Source: Trema orientale (taxonomy: Eukaryota; Streptophyta; Magnoliopsida; Rosales; Cannabaceae). Taken from it: DNA of 64,000 nucleotides. Positions 1 to 12,600 of this stretch are shown one piece after another. Positions within the stretch are counted from its first letter, which is position 1, and each line of letters starts with the position of its first letter. The position numbers were made by a program, and so were the translations under genes. The notes under the pieces were generated by a model. That model ran no database searches, had not been told where the DNA came from, and saw only the letters and a program-made list of their open reading frames with translations. The stretch covers positions 731,827-795,826 of the forward strand of contig JXTC01000037.1 in the NCBI GenBank assembly GCA_002914845.1, in the 5' to 3' direction.

Positions 1-187
1 TTATTTTATTTTAAATTCATTTAGTTTTGATGCTTAGATAAAATTAAGTTATGATAATTTTGGTACTTAATAACTAATCTAAAACTCAATCTTTGCGGAT
101 CGACCCTTATTGCCACTATACTAGTTAATTCTAGATTTTATTTGACTTGCTAGGTTAGTTAATAGGAGGTAATTATAAATGTTAATT
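1..187. other. AT-rich sequence, nothing recognised
   Basis: No gene is visible. The piece near 100-125 resembles the end of a plant retroelement LTR or leader, but nothing here fixes a family. It lies against the left end of the Copia-like remnant, which may begin outside the window. Confidence 0.3.
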
Positions 188-862
188 TGGTATTGGGCGT
201 TTATTTCCAACGACTAAACTGTTTCCCACATCACCAATGAGTTATGAGATTAGCAACCTCAAGCTTCTCATGCTTCAGTCTTTCCTCCTCTTGAACGCAC
301 ATAGTTAAGAGTTCATTAACAGTCCATTTATCCTTATGTGTGTATATGAGATCTTAAATGGACTATACTCCTTAGGAAGAGAGTTCATAATTAAATGAAC
401 TAAGAATGACTCAGAAATGTCAATCTCCAAAGACTTAAGTTGAGCAGCAATATCCCTCATCTCCATAATATGCTCATACACATTAGTAGAATTGTTATAT
501 TTCTTGCCCGAAAGTTTCTTCATAAGGGTGCTGGCCCTTGCCTTATCAAAACTTACAAATTGCTCTTCAACAGCCTTCATGAAGTTCTTGGCCTTATTAC
601 AATCAGGAATCGATCCTCTAATGCTCTTACTTATATTAATCTTCATAAACATGAGACTAAGGTGATTGGATAGCTCCCATGATTGATAAGCAGCCCTGTC
701 ACTTAGCGTGCTTGATTCCGTGGAGACAGGTAGTTCATCCTCACGAAGCGCTAAGTCAAGGTCCATGCACCCCAAAGTAAGGAGAATCTTCTCCTTCCAG
801 TCAGAAAAATTATCACCACACAAAATTGGAACACGAGAGTCATTGAAAATATTAGGAACCAC
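188..862 (-). mobile_element. Copia-like retrotransposon gag region (fossil)
   Basis: An open stretch at 305-862 reads as the N-terminal part of a plant Copia gag (UBN2/Retrotran_gag type). It has the NFSDWKEKILLTLG and LDLALRED blocks, an AKNFMKAVEEQF block and the LMKKLSGKKYN block followed by VYEHIMEMRDIAAQLKSLE. Gag-like sequence continues leftward to about 188. No integrase, reverse transcriptase or RNase H is seen, so the element is partial and looks broken. It belongs with the primer-binding site and LTR at 2860-3271: same strand, correct order. Confidence 0.8.
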
Positions 863-2859
863 TACATAGGAAAATTACATACACATTAATGCTATGAATA
901 AAATTAAACTATATATTGAATCAACCAATATCAAATTCAATTTGTAAATTCAAACCTTCCTGTGGGTAGAGGTTGTATAACATACATTGAATTTACACAC
1001 TTTATTTATAAGATTAATAAATAAAGACACTCAAACAGTAATAGGATTTCCATACCTGTGGGCATAGGAAATTTCATTTTATATGTCTTATTTTCAATCT
1101 TATTCTAAAAGGCTCAATAAAATAATTATCTCCCTGTAGGGCCAAATAATTATTTTAATGAATTATTCTTAATTGATAATTGTCTTAATTATCACTTAAA
1201 TAGTTCTGTATATGATTTTACACCTTATAAATATTATTATAACTTAAGATGCTGTGGCTACTCTTTAAGCTATAGTAATATTTAAACAACAATTACTAAA
1301 TAATATATATCACATATCCTCTAAATAATTCCAATATGTAACTTAAAATTATTACTCTACTGTTTCTTTAAAGCACATAACATAAATTTTTAAAACTTAA
1401 TGCGCAAATTTAATAGTAAGAAGGATCTATACTGTAGTAACATATTAGTAGTAAAATAATATCATGCTTTTCAAAAACTGCCTTCTAGATTTCTTATCCT
1501 ATACATACGCATATATTTTCTCTATGTGTGAATTATAATTCTCTTTTATTTAGAAACAGAGAAACTAAACACACCAAAATATAATATACTTATAATATAC
1601 ATATGAATTAGTTTCCAAAATTTGAAACAATATATATTTCTCACATGCGTACACAAAGAAATCTGCTTAAATATATTCATATCAATGGATAATAGCCGTA
1701 TCTCAATGAACATAGATATCAGTACGTATAAAACTCATATATATAAATATGGATATTTTTTTTTTAAATAAAGAAAAAGTAACAGATTTTCCATAAGTAT
1801 GATGGACTCCAAACATAATTGATTTTTCACGTATTATGGCTTAAAATAATAATGATTTATCAATCATCCTCATACACACGACTTTCCCGAAAAAGAAAGG
1901 AAAAAAAAATCCAACAGAAGCCGTACACAAATAAAGCATTTAAATATATGCATGCAATTGGTTTTCCATATTAATGGATTTAAAACATTATCTCAATTAA
2001 CAGTCATTCAAACCAGAAGCTTTATTATCCTTTTTTAGCTTTATAAATTTTCCCAAAAGTAATAGAGATAAACCAAAAGAAAAATAAAATAAATTACACA
2101 TAAAAACTGACCATAATAGCATTCAATTCATATAGCAGTAAGCGTTTCATGATGACTTCTCATAATTTCCCAGAAATAGTCAAATAATAGGAAATAAAAT
2201 TATAGAAAAACGGCCGCAAGGAATAAAATGGTTTAATTCTCAAACCATATACCGTATAAAAGAAAACGTATGGACTTAATATTCTTATCATTAAACTTTA
2301 TGTATGTTTTAATATAATACGTCCATGATAAGACGTATAGCATTTGACTACGTATAAAAGGCAAAACTGAATTAAGAGAAAACAATAGCCGTACAAATAT
2401 AAATGATTAATAATATTTATCCCATTAAATTCTCAACTAGTGCCATATATTTATATCTCAATTTAAATTTCATAGCATTTAATAACTCAAATACGGCCTA
2501 GTAGAAGACCAGAACAGCCGTGCAAAATAAATAGACAATTACAATTTACAACTAATTCTATTTATTTATCAATTAATAATTGCTAAAACTAGAAGATGGC
2601 TAAAAACAAAAATAACCATCCAAATTCAAATAAGATATATACAGTAATACCATATCTATTAAAATAAAAATAAATCAATTTCATAAGACAAATATGGCAT
2701 ATTTACAGAAGAAATCTACTGCACAGGATATCATGTTTTTATACGTATAAGAGAAAGATCATCTCTAAATTTAACTTAAAATCATATACTCTGAAATTAT
2801 CAACAATAGAGAAATTAAAATAAAAGCACGATATATACTAAACACAAGACTGAAGGTTC
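863..2859 (-). other. Long AT-rich leader between LTR and gag of the Copia-like remnant
   Basis: About 2 kb of AT-rich sequence separates the primer-binding site from the gag-like region. I see no coding region in it. Such a long untranslated leader is unusual for Copia elements and may be partly unrelated sequence. Confidence 0.4.
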
Positions 2860-3271
2860 GCTCTGATACCACATTGTTAGAAAAATCTTTAAGACAAGAT
2901 AAGGATCATACATCCAGCCATTGTTGTTCAAGTAAGACAAAACAGTAGATAAACCCAGATCTTCTATCGTATTCCTCTTTATGAGAGACCTTGTGAGATG
3001 GATTTTAACAGGTTCAGAAAATTTTAGCGTCTCTCTCTTAGGCTAGGACAGGGACCATCTGTTTATTTTTATAGACACTTTATCCACTAACTCTCATCAA
3101 GTAAGTGGGTGGTTATGAGATATAAAATATCTCCTCAGGTTTTTCACGTTCTACAAACTGATGGCAGTTACCACATCACCCATTATTTAATTAATTAATT
3201 TAATTATTATTTTTAAATTAAGTCATAACTTTTTGACATGTGGACCACTTTATAGGGATAAAATTCCAACA
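2860..3271 (-). repeat. Copia 5' LTR with initiator-Met tRNA primer-binding site
   Basis: On the minus strand, TGGTATCAGAGC at 2871-2860 is the classic plant Copia primer-binding site complementary to initiator Met tRNA. Three bases separate it from an LTR of 397 bp at 2875-3271 that begins TGTTGGAATTTT and ends CTAACA. No second LTR lies in the window, so no age can be estimated from LTR divergence and no target duplication can be tested. Confidence 0.8.
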
Positions 3272-4084
3272 AATTTTTCATCTGAAACATTTTTATTGAG
3301 TTTTAATTGAGATATTAGCTGTATTTATTTGTCCCTGCTCTAATAAAATGGCTAATCCGATGCTTAATCTCTGCGATTCTCAAAGGCAGAAAATCTTTTG
3401 GTTTACATTTGTGGCTTATCATTTTTTATTTTTTTTTTTCCCGTTATCTAGCTAGTATATTGCTTTATTCATTGATCTGCTTTAGGTATGTATCTCAAGA
3501 TTTTACTTTTCGAACTCAGATAAATGCTTGCATGAGATATTACATGTATATACCCAGTTTTGTTATAAGTGGAACTTTTCAATATTTGTTGTTCGAGTTT
3601 TATCAAATTTCTGCATATTTAAGAGTTCATAATGTAATGGATTTGTCCCTAGATCTCTAGCTAATCACTATTTTGTTTAAATATGATTTGTACCCCTTTA
3701 ATACCTTTGCTGGGTTATCAAACTTTTAGCTTTTTTGAAAACTTCTAGCGTCACCCAAATGCTCAAACCAATATAATTTATTCTCCATTATAATGATGGG
3801 CAATTTAAAGTGTGGGTTCTAAATGGCTTTGTACAAATGATTACATTAATCACATTAAATCTTTTCTGTTCTACATTGTTATAGGTTTTATTGAGGCCTG
3901 AATTGGCTTCTATTGGAAAGTTGAAGGCAGAATATATTGGAGGCTTGGAGCATATAGTATATAAGTGCGCGGCACAAATAAAAGTACACATCAATGTGTA
4001 TCATTGGTTTGTCGATCGCCAAATTTGTCTTCAAACCCTTTTGGATATTAGTGGTAAATTATTGGTTTTTCTCGTTCATGGTTA
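3272..4084. other. Intergenic, with one exon-like fragment at about 3886-3985
   Basis: Mostly AT-rich DNA. At 3886-3985 (plus) a stretch preceded by an acceptor-like TTATAG reads LLRPELASIGKLKAEYIGG, which looks like real protein. I do not recognise the family. It could be a stranded exon carried by a transposon. No neighbouring exon was found. Confidence 0.3.
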
Positions 4085-5485
4085 ATAAATAACTAGGGGT
4101 GTAACAGTGAATATACCACTGTATATTGGTGGTAAATAAGTGATTTTTTTTTATAATGGTAAATAAATGATATACAACTTTATAATAATGGTAAATAAAA
4201 GTTTACCTAGGGTTTAATTGTAATATGTTAGTTTAATTGTAGCAAATAAGTGATATATTTTTTTAAGTCATGGTAAATAAATAATATACCAGTTTATGAT
4301 AATAGTAAATTAGTAATTTACCGGAGTATAACAATAAATATACCACCGCATATCGGTTGCAAATAAGTGACATGTTTTTTTTTTAAAGTCATGGTAAATA
4401 AATAATATACCAGTTTATAATAGTGATAAATAAGTAATTTACCAAGGGTATAATGATAAATATGTTACTGTCTATAAGTGATAAAAAAATTTTAAGTCAT
4501 GATAAATAAATCATATATCACCTCTTAGTAGTAGTAAATGAGTAATTTACCAGGAATATAATGGTAAATATGCTACCGTCTACAAGCAATAAAAATTTTT
4601 AAGTCATGGTAAATAAATCATATACCACCTCTTAGTAGTAGTAAATGAGTAATTTACCTGGGGTATAATGATAAATATACTGCCGTCTGCAAGCAATAAA
4701 ATTTTTTAAGTCATGGTAAATAAATCATATACCACCTCTTAATAGTAGTAAATGAGTAATTTACCAGGGGTATAATGGTAAATATGCTACTGTCTACAAG
4801 CAATAAAATTTTTAAGTCATGGTAAATAAATCATATACTACCTCTTAGTAGTGGTAAATAATTTTTTAAGTCATGGTAAATAAATTATATACCACTTCTT
4901 AGTAGTGGTAAATGAGTAATTTACCTGGGGTATAATGGTAAATATGCTACTGTCTACAAGTAACAAAATTTTTTAAGTCATGGTAAATAAATCATATACC
5001 ACCTCTTAGTAGTGGTAAATGAGTAATTTACGAAAGGTATAATGATAAATATGCTACCGTCTACAAGCGATAAATTTTTTTAAGTTATAGTAAATAAATA
5101 AATCATATGCCACCTCTTAGTAGTGGCAAATGAATAATTTACTAGAAGTATAATATTAAATATGTTTACAAGCGATAAATTTTTTTAAGTCATAGTAAAT
5201 AAATCACATATCCCCTCTTAGTAGTGGTAAATGAGTAATTTACCAGGGGTATAATGGTAAATATACTACCGTCTATAAGTGATAAAATTTTTTAAGTCAT
5301 GGTAAATAAATCATATACCACCTCTTAGTAGTGGTACATGAGTAATTTACCAGGGGTATAATGGTAAATATACTGCCGCCTACAAGCGATAAAATTTTTT
5401 AAGCCATGGTAAATAAATCATATACCACCTCTTAGTAGTGGTAAATGAATAATTTACCAGGAGTATTATGGTAAGTACAAATTAT
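4085..5485. repeat. Tandem satellite, period 107 bp, about 12 copies
   Basis: A unit of about 107 bp containing GGTAAATAAATCATATACC, CCTCTTAGTAGTGGTAAATG and TAATTTACCAGGGGTATAAT repeats head to tail. The CCTCTTAGTA word starts at 4521, 4628, 4735, 4841, 4895, 5002, 5113, 5214, 5321 and 5428. The spacing is therefore 107 in most steps, with one half-length copy (54 bp) and a few small length changes. Copies before about 4490 are more diverged. GGTAAA/TTTACC words recur inside each unit, so the unit has short inverted repeats. No coding capacity is visible. Confidence 0.93.
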
Positions 5486-7123
5486 TACTATTAAAAAAAT
5501 AGATATATTTGTTAATAAATTTAAAAAGGGATATCTACTTAACCATACCCCCAAAAGTGAGGTATTCCTGTACAAAGCCCTATAATAGTAGCTAGAGTTA
5601 GTGTGTATACAATTAATGTTACTGTATTAATCCTACAATAAAAACCATCATATATAGGACCAATGGTATTTAAGTAATATCTACGTAATAATCCTTTATT
5701 TGAAACAAAAAATCTTTAGTCCGGCTGATTTTTAAAAAATAATTAGAAAAATCTCATTTTGTTTAAAGATTTGAGTACATAAGTTAATATTAAAACCGAT
5801 TTCTAATAATTTCTAAAATTTAGTGTCCTAAAATATACACTCACTGGATTTCTTTTATTTTTAATTACCTGAAGAAAGGCACCTCTAGATTTCTTTTTGC
5901 TTTTAATCATCTGAAGAAAAGGCAGCTCTTTAACGACAAAAAGCTAAATAAAAAGTATACACCGATTCTATACAAGAAGAAGTAATTCATCTCCACATAC
6001 TCTAAGTATGCAAAAGTGGTAAAAAGAGCATTATTTGCACTTTCCTAAATTTTTGTGTAAAGTTGAATGTTAGGATTGATTTTTTCTTTCCTTTCTCTCC
6101 CCCCCCCCCCCCCCCCCCCCCCCGGGAGCAAAATTATAAGACAAATGTGGGGTGAGCAAAAAATGTGGCAAGAGTTAATCCGACTAATTAACAAACTAAA
6201 TATCTTGATTATTCAATATTTGGCCAGGTTTGGTGTTTGTTCTAATCTGACCATTTGATATTTAGATAGGTTAGGTATTAATTCTAACCAACTCAAATAC
6301 AATCGAACCCAAAGAAAGAGGCGTTGGTCAAGAAGGGGGTCAAAGATTGTAAAGCTGAATAAATACCTTTCCAATGCAAATTGTACTACAATAACTAAAA
6401 TAATCCATGTCAATATAACACCATACAACTCAATCTATCAATCATAAAATTACTTGTAAAGTAGGAGGGATTTTACCCCTTCTACACTAGAAGTCCCCTA
6501 AATTAATGTACATTTGAAAAGATAATTAAAAAGTATAGTTAAAGCTCTAATTTCCAAAAGTTGAGTGGGCATCATGCTCGCAATGGTCCTATATAGATCC
6601 GTCCCTAAGCAAGTTGAAAATTAAAGGGCAAAATTATGCGTTATTGACTAATTGAAGGACCATTTGTGAAATTAACCATTTTAATCACGTATATATCTGC
6701 GGACAGACAACTGGTTTTCATACAATAAACCACATGTCGTTTGTCAAATGATAGAGTGATCATATACCACACTCTGTATACGACTATCGTTTCGTTTGGA
6801 AAAGTTGAACGAGCTATAGTGGTAGTGCTATACCTAGCTCTCATCGAATAGGTGTCAGGTGCTCAGGGCCGGTAGGCTAGTTACTTTGGGCTGCTTTCTT
6901 TCTTTTTTTTTTTCAAATCTTATTTTATCGGGTGATATACTTTTGTTTTTCTTTTCACATTATTTACGGTCAACTGAAAATAATAGAAATCACATTAATA
7001 GAAATAGGGTTAGTAATAACAAAGATGAAAATGTTCTGTTTTTCTTTGAAGGAACAAAAATGAACATTATTGACTGTATATAAACACACACATATTATTA
7101 ATAATCTAGATGATTCCAACCCC
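5486..7123. other. Intergenic AT-rich DNA, 3' flank of GST-A
   Basis: No gene found. Short open frames here have no protein-like composition. A 25-base poly-C run lies inside. Confidence 0.4.
6099..6123. repeat. Poly-C tract of 25 bases
   Basis: Twenty-five consecutive C residues follow a pyrimidine-rich lead (CTTTCTCT) and precede GGGAGC. This is a rare homopolymer for an AT-rich plant region. The length may be under- or over-called by sequencing. Confidence 0.9.
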
Positions 7124-8122
7124 CTACATATTTATTCCAGTAATTTCCACCACCTTAGACCAAGCCGGCCGAGAAAGAATATCACGGCACCATGCGCCGA
7201 CACGTGGCCTCTCCTCGAAGAGTTTCTTCAGTGAGGTACCAAGTAGTGAATACAAGTTTGGGAGGTGCGAGAGATCGGCCGAGGTGAACTTGTTACCTCC
7301 CAAGTAGTTAAATTCCTTAAGCCTTTCCTCATACACATCCAAAACCTTAGCCAGCTTTTCTCTCTCTTCTTCCACCACTGTTTGGTTCCCGGGAAAACCC
7401 TTCTTGGGATTTTCTATGAGCTCCCTTATCAGCTTCGAAGATGGAGAGTTGAACTGATGGTCTTCCACGTCTATCCAAGTCGCCGCTATTCCTTGTAGCT
7501 TCGGGTCCTCGAACACTTGCTCTTTTCCGGGCTTTGGATAATGATGTGAGATATATCTCATTGCGGCTCTCGATTCTGTCACAATGTTTATATGTTGTAT
7601 TAGTTAGGTACATAAAATATTATTTAAAAGTTTCGTGATTATAAGGAGTTGTTTGGCAACATTTTTGTCGAATAAATGGTGAAAGATCTTATAAACGAAA
7701 TTTTTTTAACATAAAATGTTTCCAAATGGAGTTATTATTTAAGTAATAGAGTAGAGTATAATTATTTTCATGCTTAGTTAAAATTTTACCAAATAGTGTC
7801 AAGTCCTCGTCCTGAAAGACTGGAATCTGGCCGAAGGGCTATATACATGTATAGTACAAAAGAAAAACATGCAATTAAATGTCAGAAAATAATAAAGTCT
7901 GAATTAATTTATGGATGAAAATCTTGAGAAGATCAGAAGAGAAGAGATACATATATATATATATATATTACGTACGCTTAGAGAGAGGAAAGCTTGATCT
8001 GTTTGTTTGTTGTGTGGGTCAACGGGGATGAATTCAAACTGAAGATCATGCTCATAGATAGAAGCCAGGACTCGCATTGTGTCCTGGCAACTAAGGCTTC
8101 CATAGAGTTTGGGGATAGACAT
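7124..8122 (-). CDS. Phi-class glutathione S-transferase (GST-A), 3 exons, 215 aa
   Basis: Exons on the minus strand are 8122-7976, 7838-7790 and 7575-7124. All introns are GT-AG and total coding length is 648 bp. The protein is a cytosolic GST that would conjugate glutathione to electrophiles or carry ligands. The N-terminal thioredoxin fold (about 1-80) has KLYGSL, the cis-proline segment PFGQIPVF (Pro55) and the ESRA glutathione-site motif (Glu66-Ser67). The all-alpha domain has FTSADLSHLPN, the N-capping box. The position of the catalytic phi serine, Ser12 in its paralogue GST-C, is Cys12 here, with Ser11 just before it. That may change activity, as in ligand-binding GSTFs that lack the serine. 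The ATG at 8122 gives the standard exon-1 length. The nearest relative is GST-C, from which it is transcribed divergently. Confidence 0.93.
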
Positions 8123-8192
8123 ATAGATTGATCAGAATATTACTCCACAGAAAAAGAAATTAAAGGAATGCAAAGCTAGAGGGAAAATGTGT

Positions 8193-8198
8193 TTTATA
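8193..8198 (-). promoter_or_regulatory. TATA box of GST-A
   Basis: The minus strand reads CTATATAAAAC about 70 bp upstream of the GST-A start codon, a spacing that fits a plant TATA box with a short 5' leader. Inferred from position and sequence only. Confidence 0.55.
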
Positions 8199-8246
8199 TA
8201 GATAAATATCTAATAGACACCATTTAATTTTTGAAGAAGAGGCGTT

Positions 8247-8467
8247 AATCTAAAGAGTACCTACTAGTCCAACTCATGTTTTGAAATAATTGCTTTTTTC
8301 TGTGTTCATTTTATGATAATTCAGACTTAGAATAATACGTACAATGGTAGATATGCTCACGTTTATAATAACATGTGATATTAGCTAATTAGTCAACCTG
8401 TAAAGTTAACCTACTCCATACGGAGTAAGGACAAAAGTAACTTCTAGCATTAAAATATATAAATATA
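8247..8467 (-). repeat. GST-A promoter segment, paralogous to 24283-24497
   Basis: About 220 bp upstream of GST-A match 24283-24497 closely in the same orientation (for example ATAACATGTGATATTAG and GTTAACCTACTCCATACGGA occur in both). Similarity stops at 8467, right where the Helitron-bearing block begins. It marks the left edge of the block inserted into this copy of the duplicated GST unit. Confidence 0.85.
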
Positions 8468-9614
8468 CTAGTTTTTATAGGACGTGCCTAAAACTTAGAT
8501 TACCATTTGGAAAGCATTTTAGTAGTTATTAGCTAATAAAAGTAGAAAATTGTGAGAAAAAAATATTATGGTATTATAGTACTTACCTCTATTTAAAAAG
8601 AAGAAGAATGAAAAATACATAAAGGAACCTCCCAAAAAAATAAATAAATAAAAAATACAAAAATTAAAAAATATTACATGTAAAACGAACACAATATATA
8701 TATAAACATTAACAATGTTGATAAGAAAAAAGTAGTCTTAGAAAAAATAACAAATAAGGTGAAAACTAGAGAAAATATAAATAACAAAAAATGAGTATTA
8801 GCAGCTTACTATTTATAACATCTGGGCCTGGCCCAAAAATGTTAAATGGTCGGTGTTCCCATTCAAATGAAGACAAGAAGTTCTATTTAATTTAATGCAC
8901 TCTTACTTCAGGCTAAAGGCTAAAACAAGAAAATTATATAATATTTGACAAAGTATAAAAGTAACAAAATATTCACCAAGTAGCTGGAATAAAGCAAGCA
9001 GCTGGAATAAAGCTCTTCTCCCTAGGTACATCCATTTTTCTATAATAGTGATAGACGAGTTTTTTAACCCTCGCGTTTGCTGCGGATTATATTCAGAATA
9101 TAATAAGTTTACAACGTAATAATTGTTATATTGTTTATAATAGTTAGTAATTTTTTATAATACAATAATATTTGTTTTAAATATAATAAGATGTTTTTCA
9201 GAATATTACAAAATATTTTCATACTGAAGTAGGTTGATAATTCACTTCACAACTTTTGCTTTTCTTTCTAAATGTTTTTATACTGAAGTAGGTTGGTAAT
9301 TTACTTCACAATTTTTGCTTTCTTTTTTTTTTTTTGTTGCTCCTCTTCACTACAATTAGAGGATAAAAATTAGAATAGAAAAAAGAATTTAATTAAACTA
9401 TTTTTTTAAAGGGAAAGAATGAAGTTTTGTTGTTAAGGTATGCAGTATTTATTTTTGAATATAATCAAATTAATTACCTAATTAACTTCCGCTTCATTGA
9501 TACTTCTATTGATGTTGTTTCTGATCTGAAATATAAATATGTATATATATTATTTAAATGATAGATCATATATTATATATTTTTTGAAATTAAGAATAAT
9601 CGGATAGTAGCATT

Positions 9615-12600
9615 TTACCTTTCTGTAATTTTTTTTGGATCAGGTGTTTTTGGATCAAGCGGTATGATTGGTATTACTTCTGCTTCTGCAACAGTTGGTG
9701 GTGCTGGAAGTGACAATGTGGCGGATTCATCATCATCAAATATCTTTGACACGATTGTGTCAATTAAAGTTCCCCTAGTTCTGAAATAAACTTGGAATAT
9801 TTTTGTTTGTCCGCATAGTTGCTCGATTATTGGTAGCAATACTGTTAGATCAGTGTAGCCTTCTTATTGTTAATACCGAGTATGATTTTTTATTAGAACT
9901 TGGGTTGCTTTTCCAAATATTGTGATGACGGTGAATCCTGTTTCATCTTGAATTCTAGTATTAAATTATACCTGTTGAAGCAATAATGTGAAAGAAGAAT
10001 TTTGTGTAAAGAATTAGTAGAAATATTTTAATTAATGATTAGTACTCTAAACTATTGTTTCTTTTAATATAAGTGAATTAATTAAAGAAATATTTATATA
10101 AATTATTTGATTATATGTTGTACCATGGAGTTGGGATTGATGTCAGATGACCGTGTGTGTCGCACCACCCGCTTCCTGCTTCACGGACTTGTCTTGAACA
10201 CTGATGACAGGAATTGTAATACCAACTTTGGTGTATTTCAAATTTAAATATTGACGCCTTTACTGTGAATTTGATTCCCTGGAGGTAAAAAAATATGATA
10301 TTAGCTTAAGTTATAATCTGGAATGATATTTTTATTTATATTATTGTATTTGATGGTATTTGCTGGAATAAATTTCCGGAAAATATTTTCACAAAATTAT
10401 TTTCAAGAACACCATAGTTTTGTAAAATCAAGAAACGCAGCGGAATTGGTTGTTTAAAATTTTTCTTTTTTACAAAACGTTTCGGATCGTGATCTAACAT
10501 AAATTAACTCTTGATCTAGACAAGAACAATACCCGGATTTGCTCCACAACCTTCTCGTCTTTCCGTCTATTCTCGAAAGCCGTTTGATTGATCCGGTGAA
10601 TGGTCACCTTCTTGATTCCCAACGAAGAGTTCCACAGACGAACAAGAAGATAATCTTCTCGAACCGATTTCTCCGGGATGGCCGAAAAACACCAAGGTTG
10701 ATGAACCCTAGCTTGGCCGATTTTTGCCTCTCCCTTTCTCTCTTCTATGCGTGTGACACTCTCTTCCAAAGAGGGTGTTTTACGTGTAATGCTCTGTTGT
10801 GCAGTTAGAGAACTTTTCTCTTAACTATAGAGAGATTAGTAAACCCTAATGGGCTTATTGGGCTTGTTGGGCTCAACTGATCATCAAATAATTATTGGGC
10901 TTTAATTTGAGCTAGACAGGGGACCAGATGGATCCATAAAGTCCAAGCTCCAATGGACCATATACCCAATATCATAATTAACTCTTAATTATGATTGGGC
11001 CTTGTCCATTAACATTGGAGCACACCACTATAGGCCCAATATTGAACTCTTGGACTAAATGTCATTTATTTTTCTGTGAAGCTTATTAACAATTAATCAG
11101 CTTGATCCATTTAGCATATACTATACCTGTAGACATACCCCCAATGCAATGCCGTACTAGCAGGGTGAAATTACCGTATTACCCCTCTAGTACATATTTA
11201 CCTTTGAGTTGCCATTTTTCATCTAATGGATAATAGTTGACTATAGTGTTTGTATCTGCTCATACTAACACAGTCAAATTCATATAGTGAATACCGGGGC
11301 CCTGGTTTATATTATCCAAGTACTTGAAAAAACTCAAAGTGACATTATATGCATGGTGTCTATTATGAGAAACGTTCTACACATTTCATATACCTTATCT
11401 TCCAAGATACCGGAGTTCGAACCATAAATAGGAACTAGTCCTTTAGTAACTCAAAAAGACAAAACACATGAAAGTAAGTTCGTTANATTAGAAATTTGAG
11501 TTACGGCACTTAAATTCAAATTCTAATTCACTAGGTCCTGTTCGATGCTGTTATAACTTTCTTATAACACACTAGTGTTTCTATCCGAAGACTCACTTCG
11601 ATAATTGGAGACTTCATCAATTAAATAGACAACACTACATTCTATGGCATAGTAAAGTATTCCATCTTCAATATGCAGAATGCGAATAATTTAATTTAGA
11701 CATAATGAAATAAAGAATATAATGTCTCTCACATATGAACTCTTCATACGAATAATTCTTTATTACTCATTTCATGTCTTGGAATCTTTTAGATGTTTGC
11801 ATAAAATAAACATACACATCACATGTATATTAATGGGACATTAATGAAATAGAATTTCATAACATGGAATTTATTAATAACAAATAGATAATAAATAATC
11901 CAATAATTATTATTTATAATGTCTAAATAATAAACTGCTTTATAGGACATTATTCCAACAGTATTCATGTTAACCAATTGAGTTAGTTGATCTAGTCCGT
12001 TTAGTTCTGCAATTATTTTTCTGTTCTGCAATTTTTTCTATTCTGGTGGTTGTTTTTCTCTTGGAATGGGAGCTAGAAAAAATTCGATATGTTGTGTTGT
12101 GTGTTGAAATCTGAAGAATAAATGCATAAAGAAAAGACCAATATTTAATTAAGATCAATGTGGTAGTTTTTTTTTTTTTAAAAAAAAAGTATAAATGATA
12201 ATTATTACCTTGTTTTTAACGCGTTAACTTCTGGTATGTCTATGTTCATATAATATATTATTGCATTTGTACTTGTAACATATATATTTCCTGTTCGACA
12301 TAGAAGTTTATATTAGTTAATATATAATTTAAAAAAATGTGTGTGTTTGGTGTGAAGATAAAATATAATTATTGGTTACCTAGATATTATTTTACTATCA
12401 TAGATGTAAAAATAGTTATAAGTGATTCCTCGATATTATTTACAATATTTGCATTAAATTTTTTTGTTGTTTCGCCCTATAAAGTGATTTGCAGTTTTTC
12501 ACTCCTGTAGTTTGGGAAAAAATAGCATTAAATTAAGGTCAAAGCGCAAAATTATTATTTTCTTAATATGTTAATGTTAGTGATAAAAGAATTCATTACC

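Noticed and set aside
3409-3660. 83-residue hydrophobic frame on plus strand
   Set aside because: Low-complexity AT-rich translation with no motif, beside an LTR; no support as a gene.
4085-5485. CRISPR-like array
   Set aside because: Units are contiguous 107-bp repeats without unique spacers, and the window is plant nuclear DNA.
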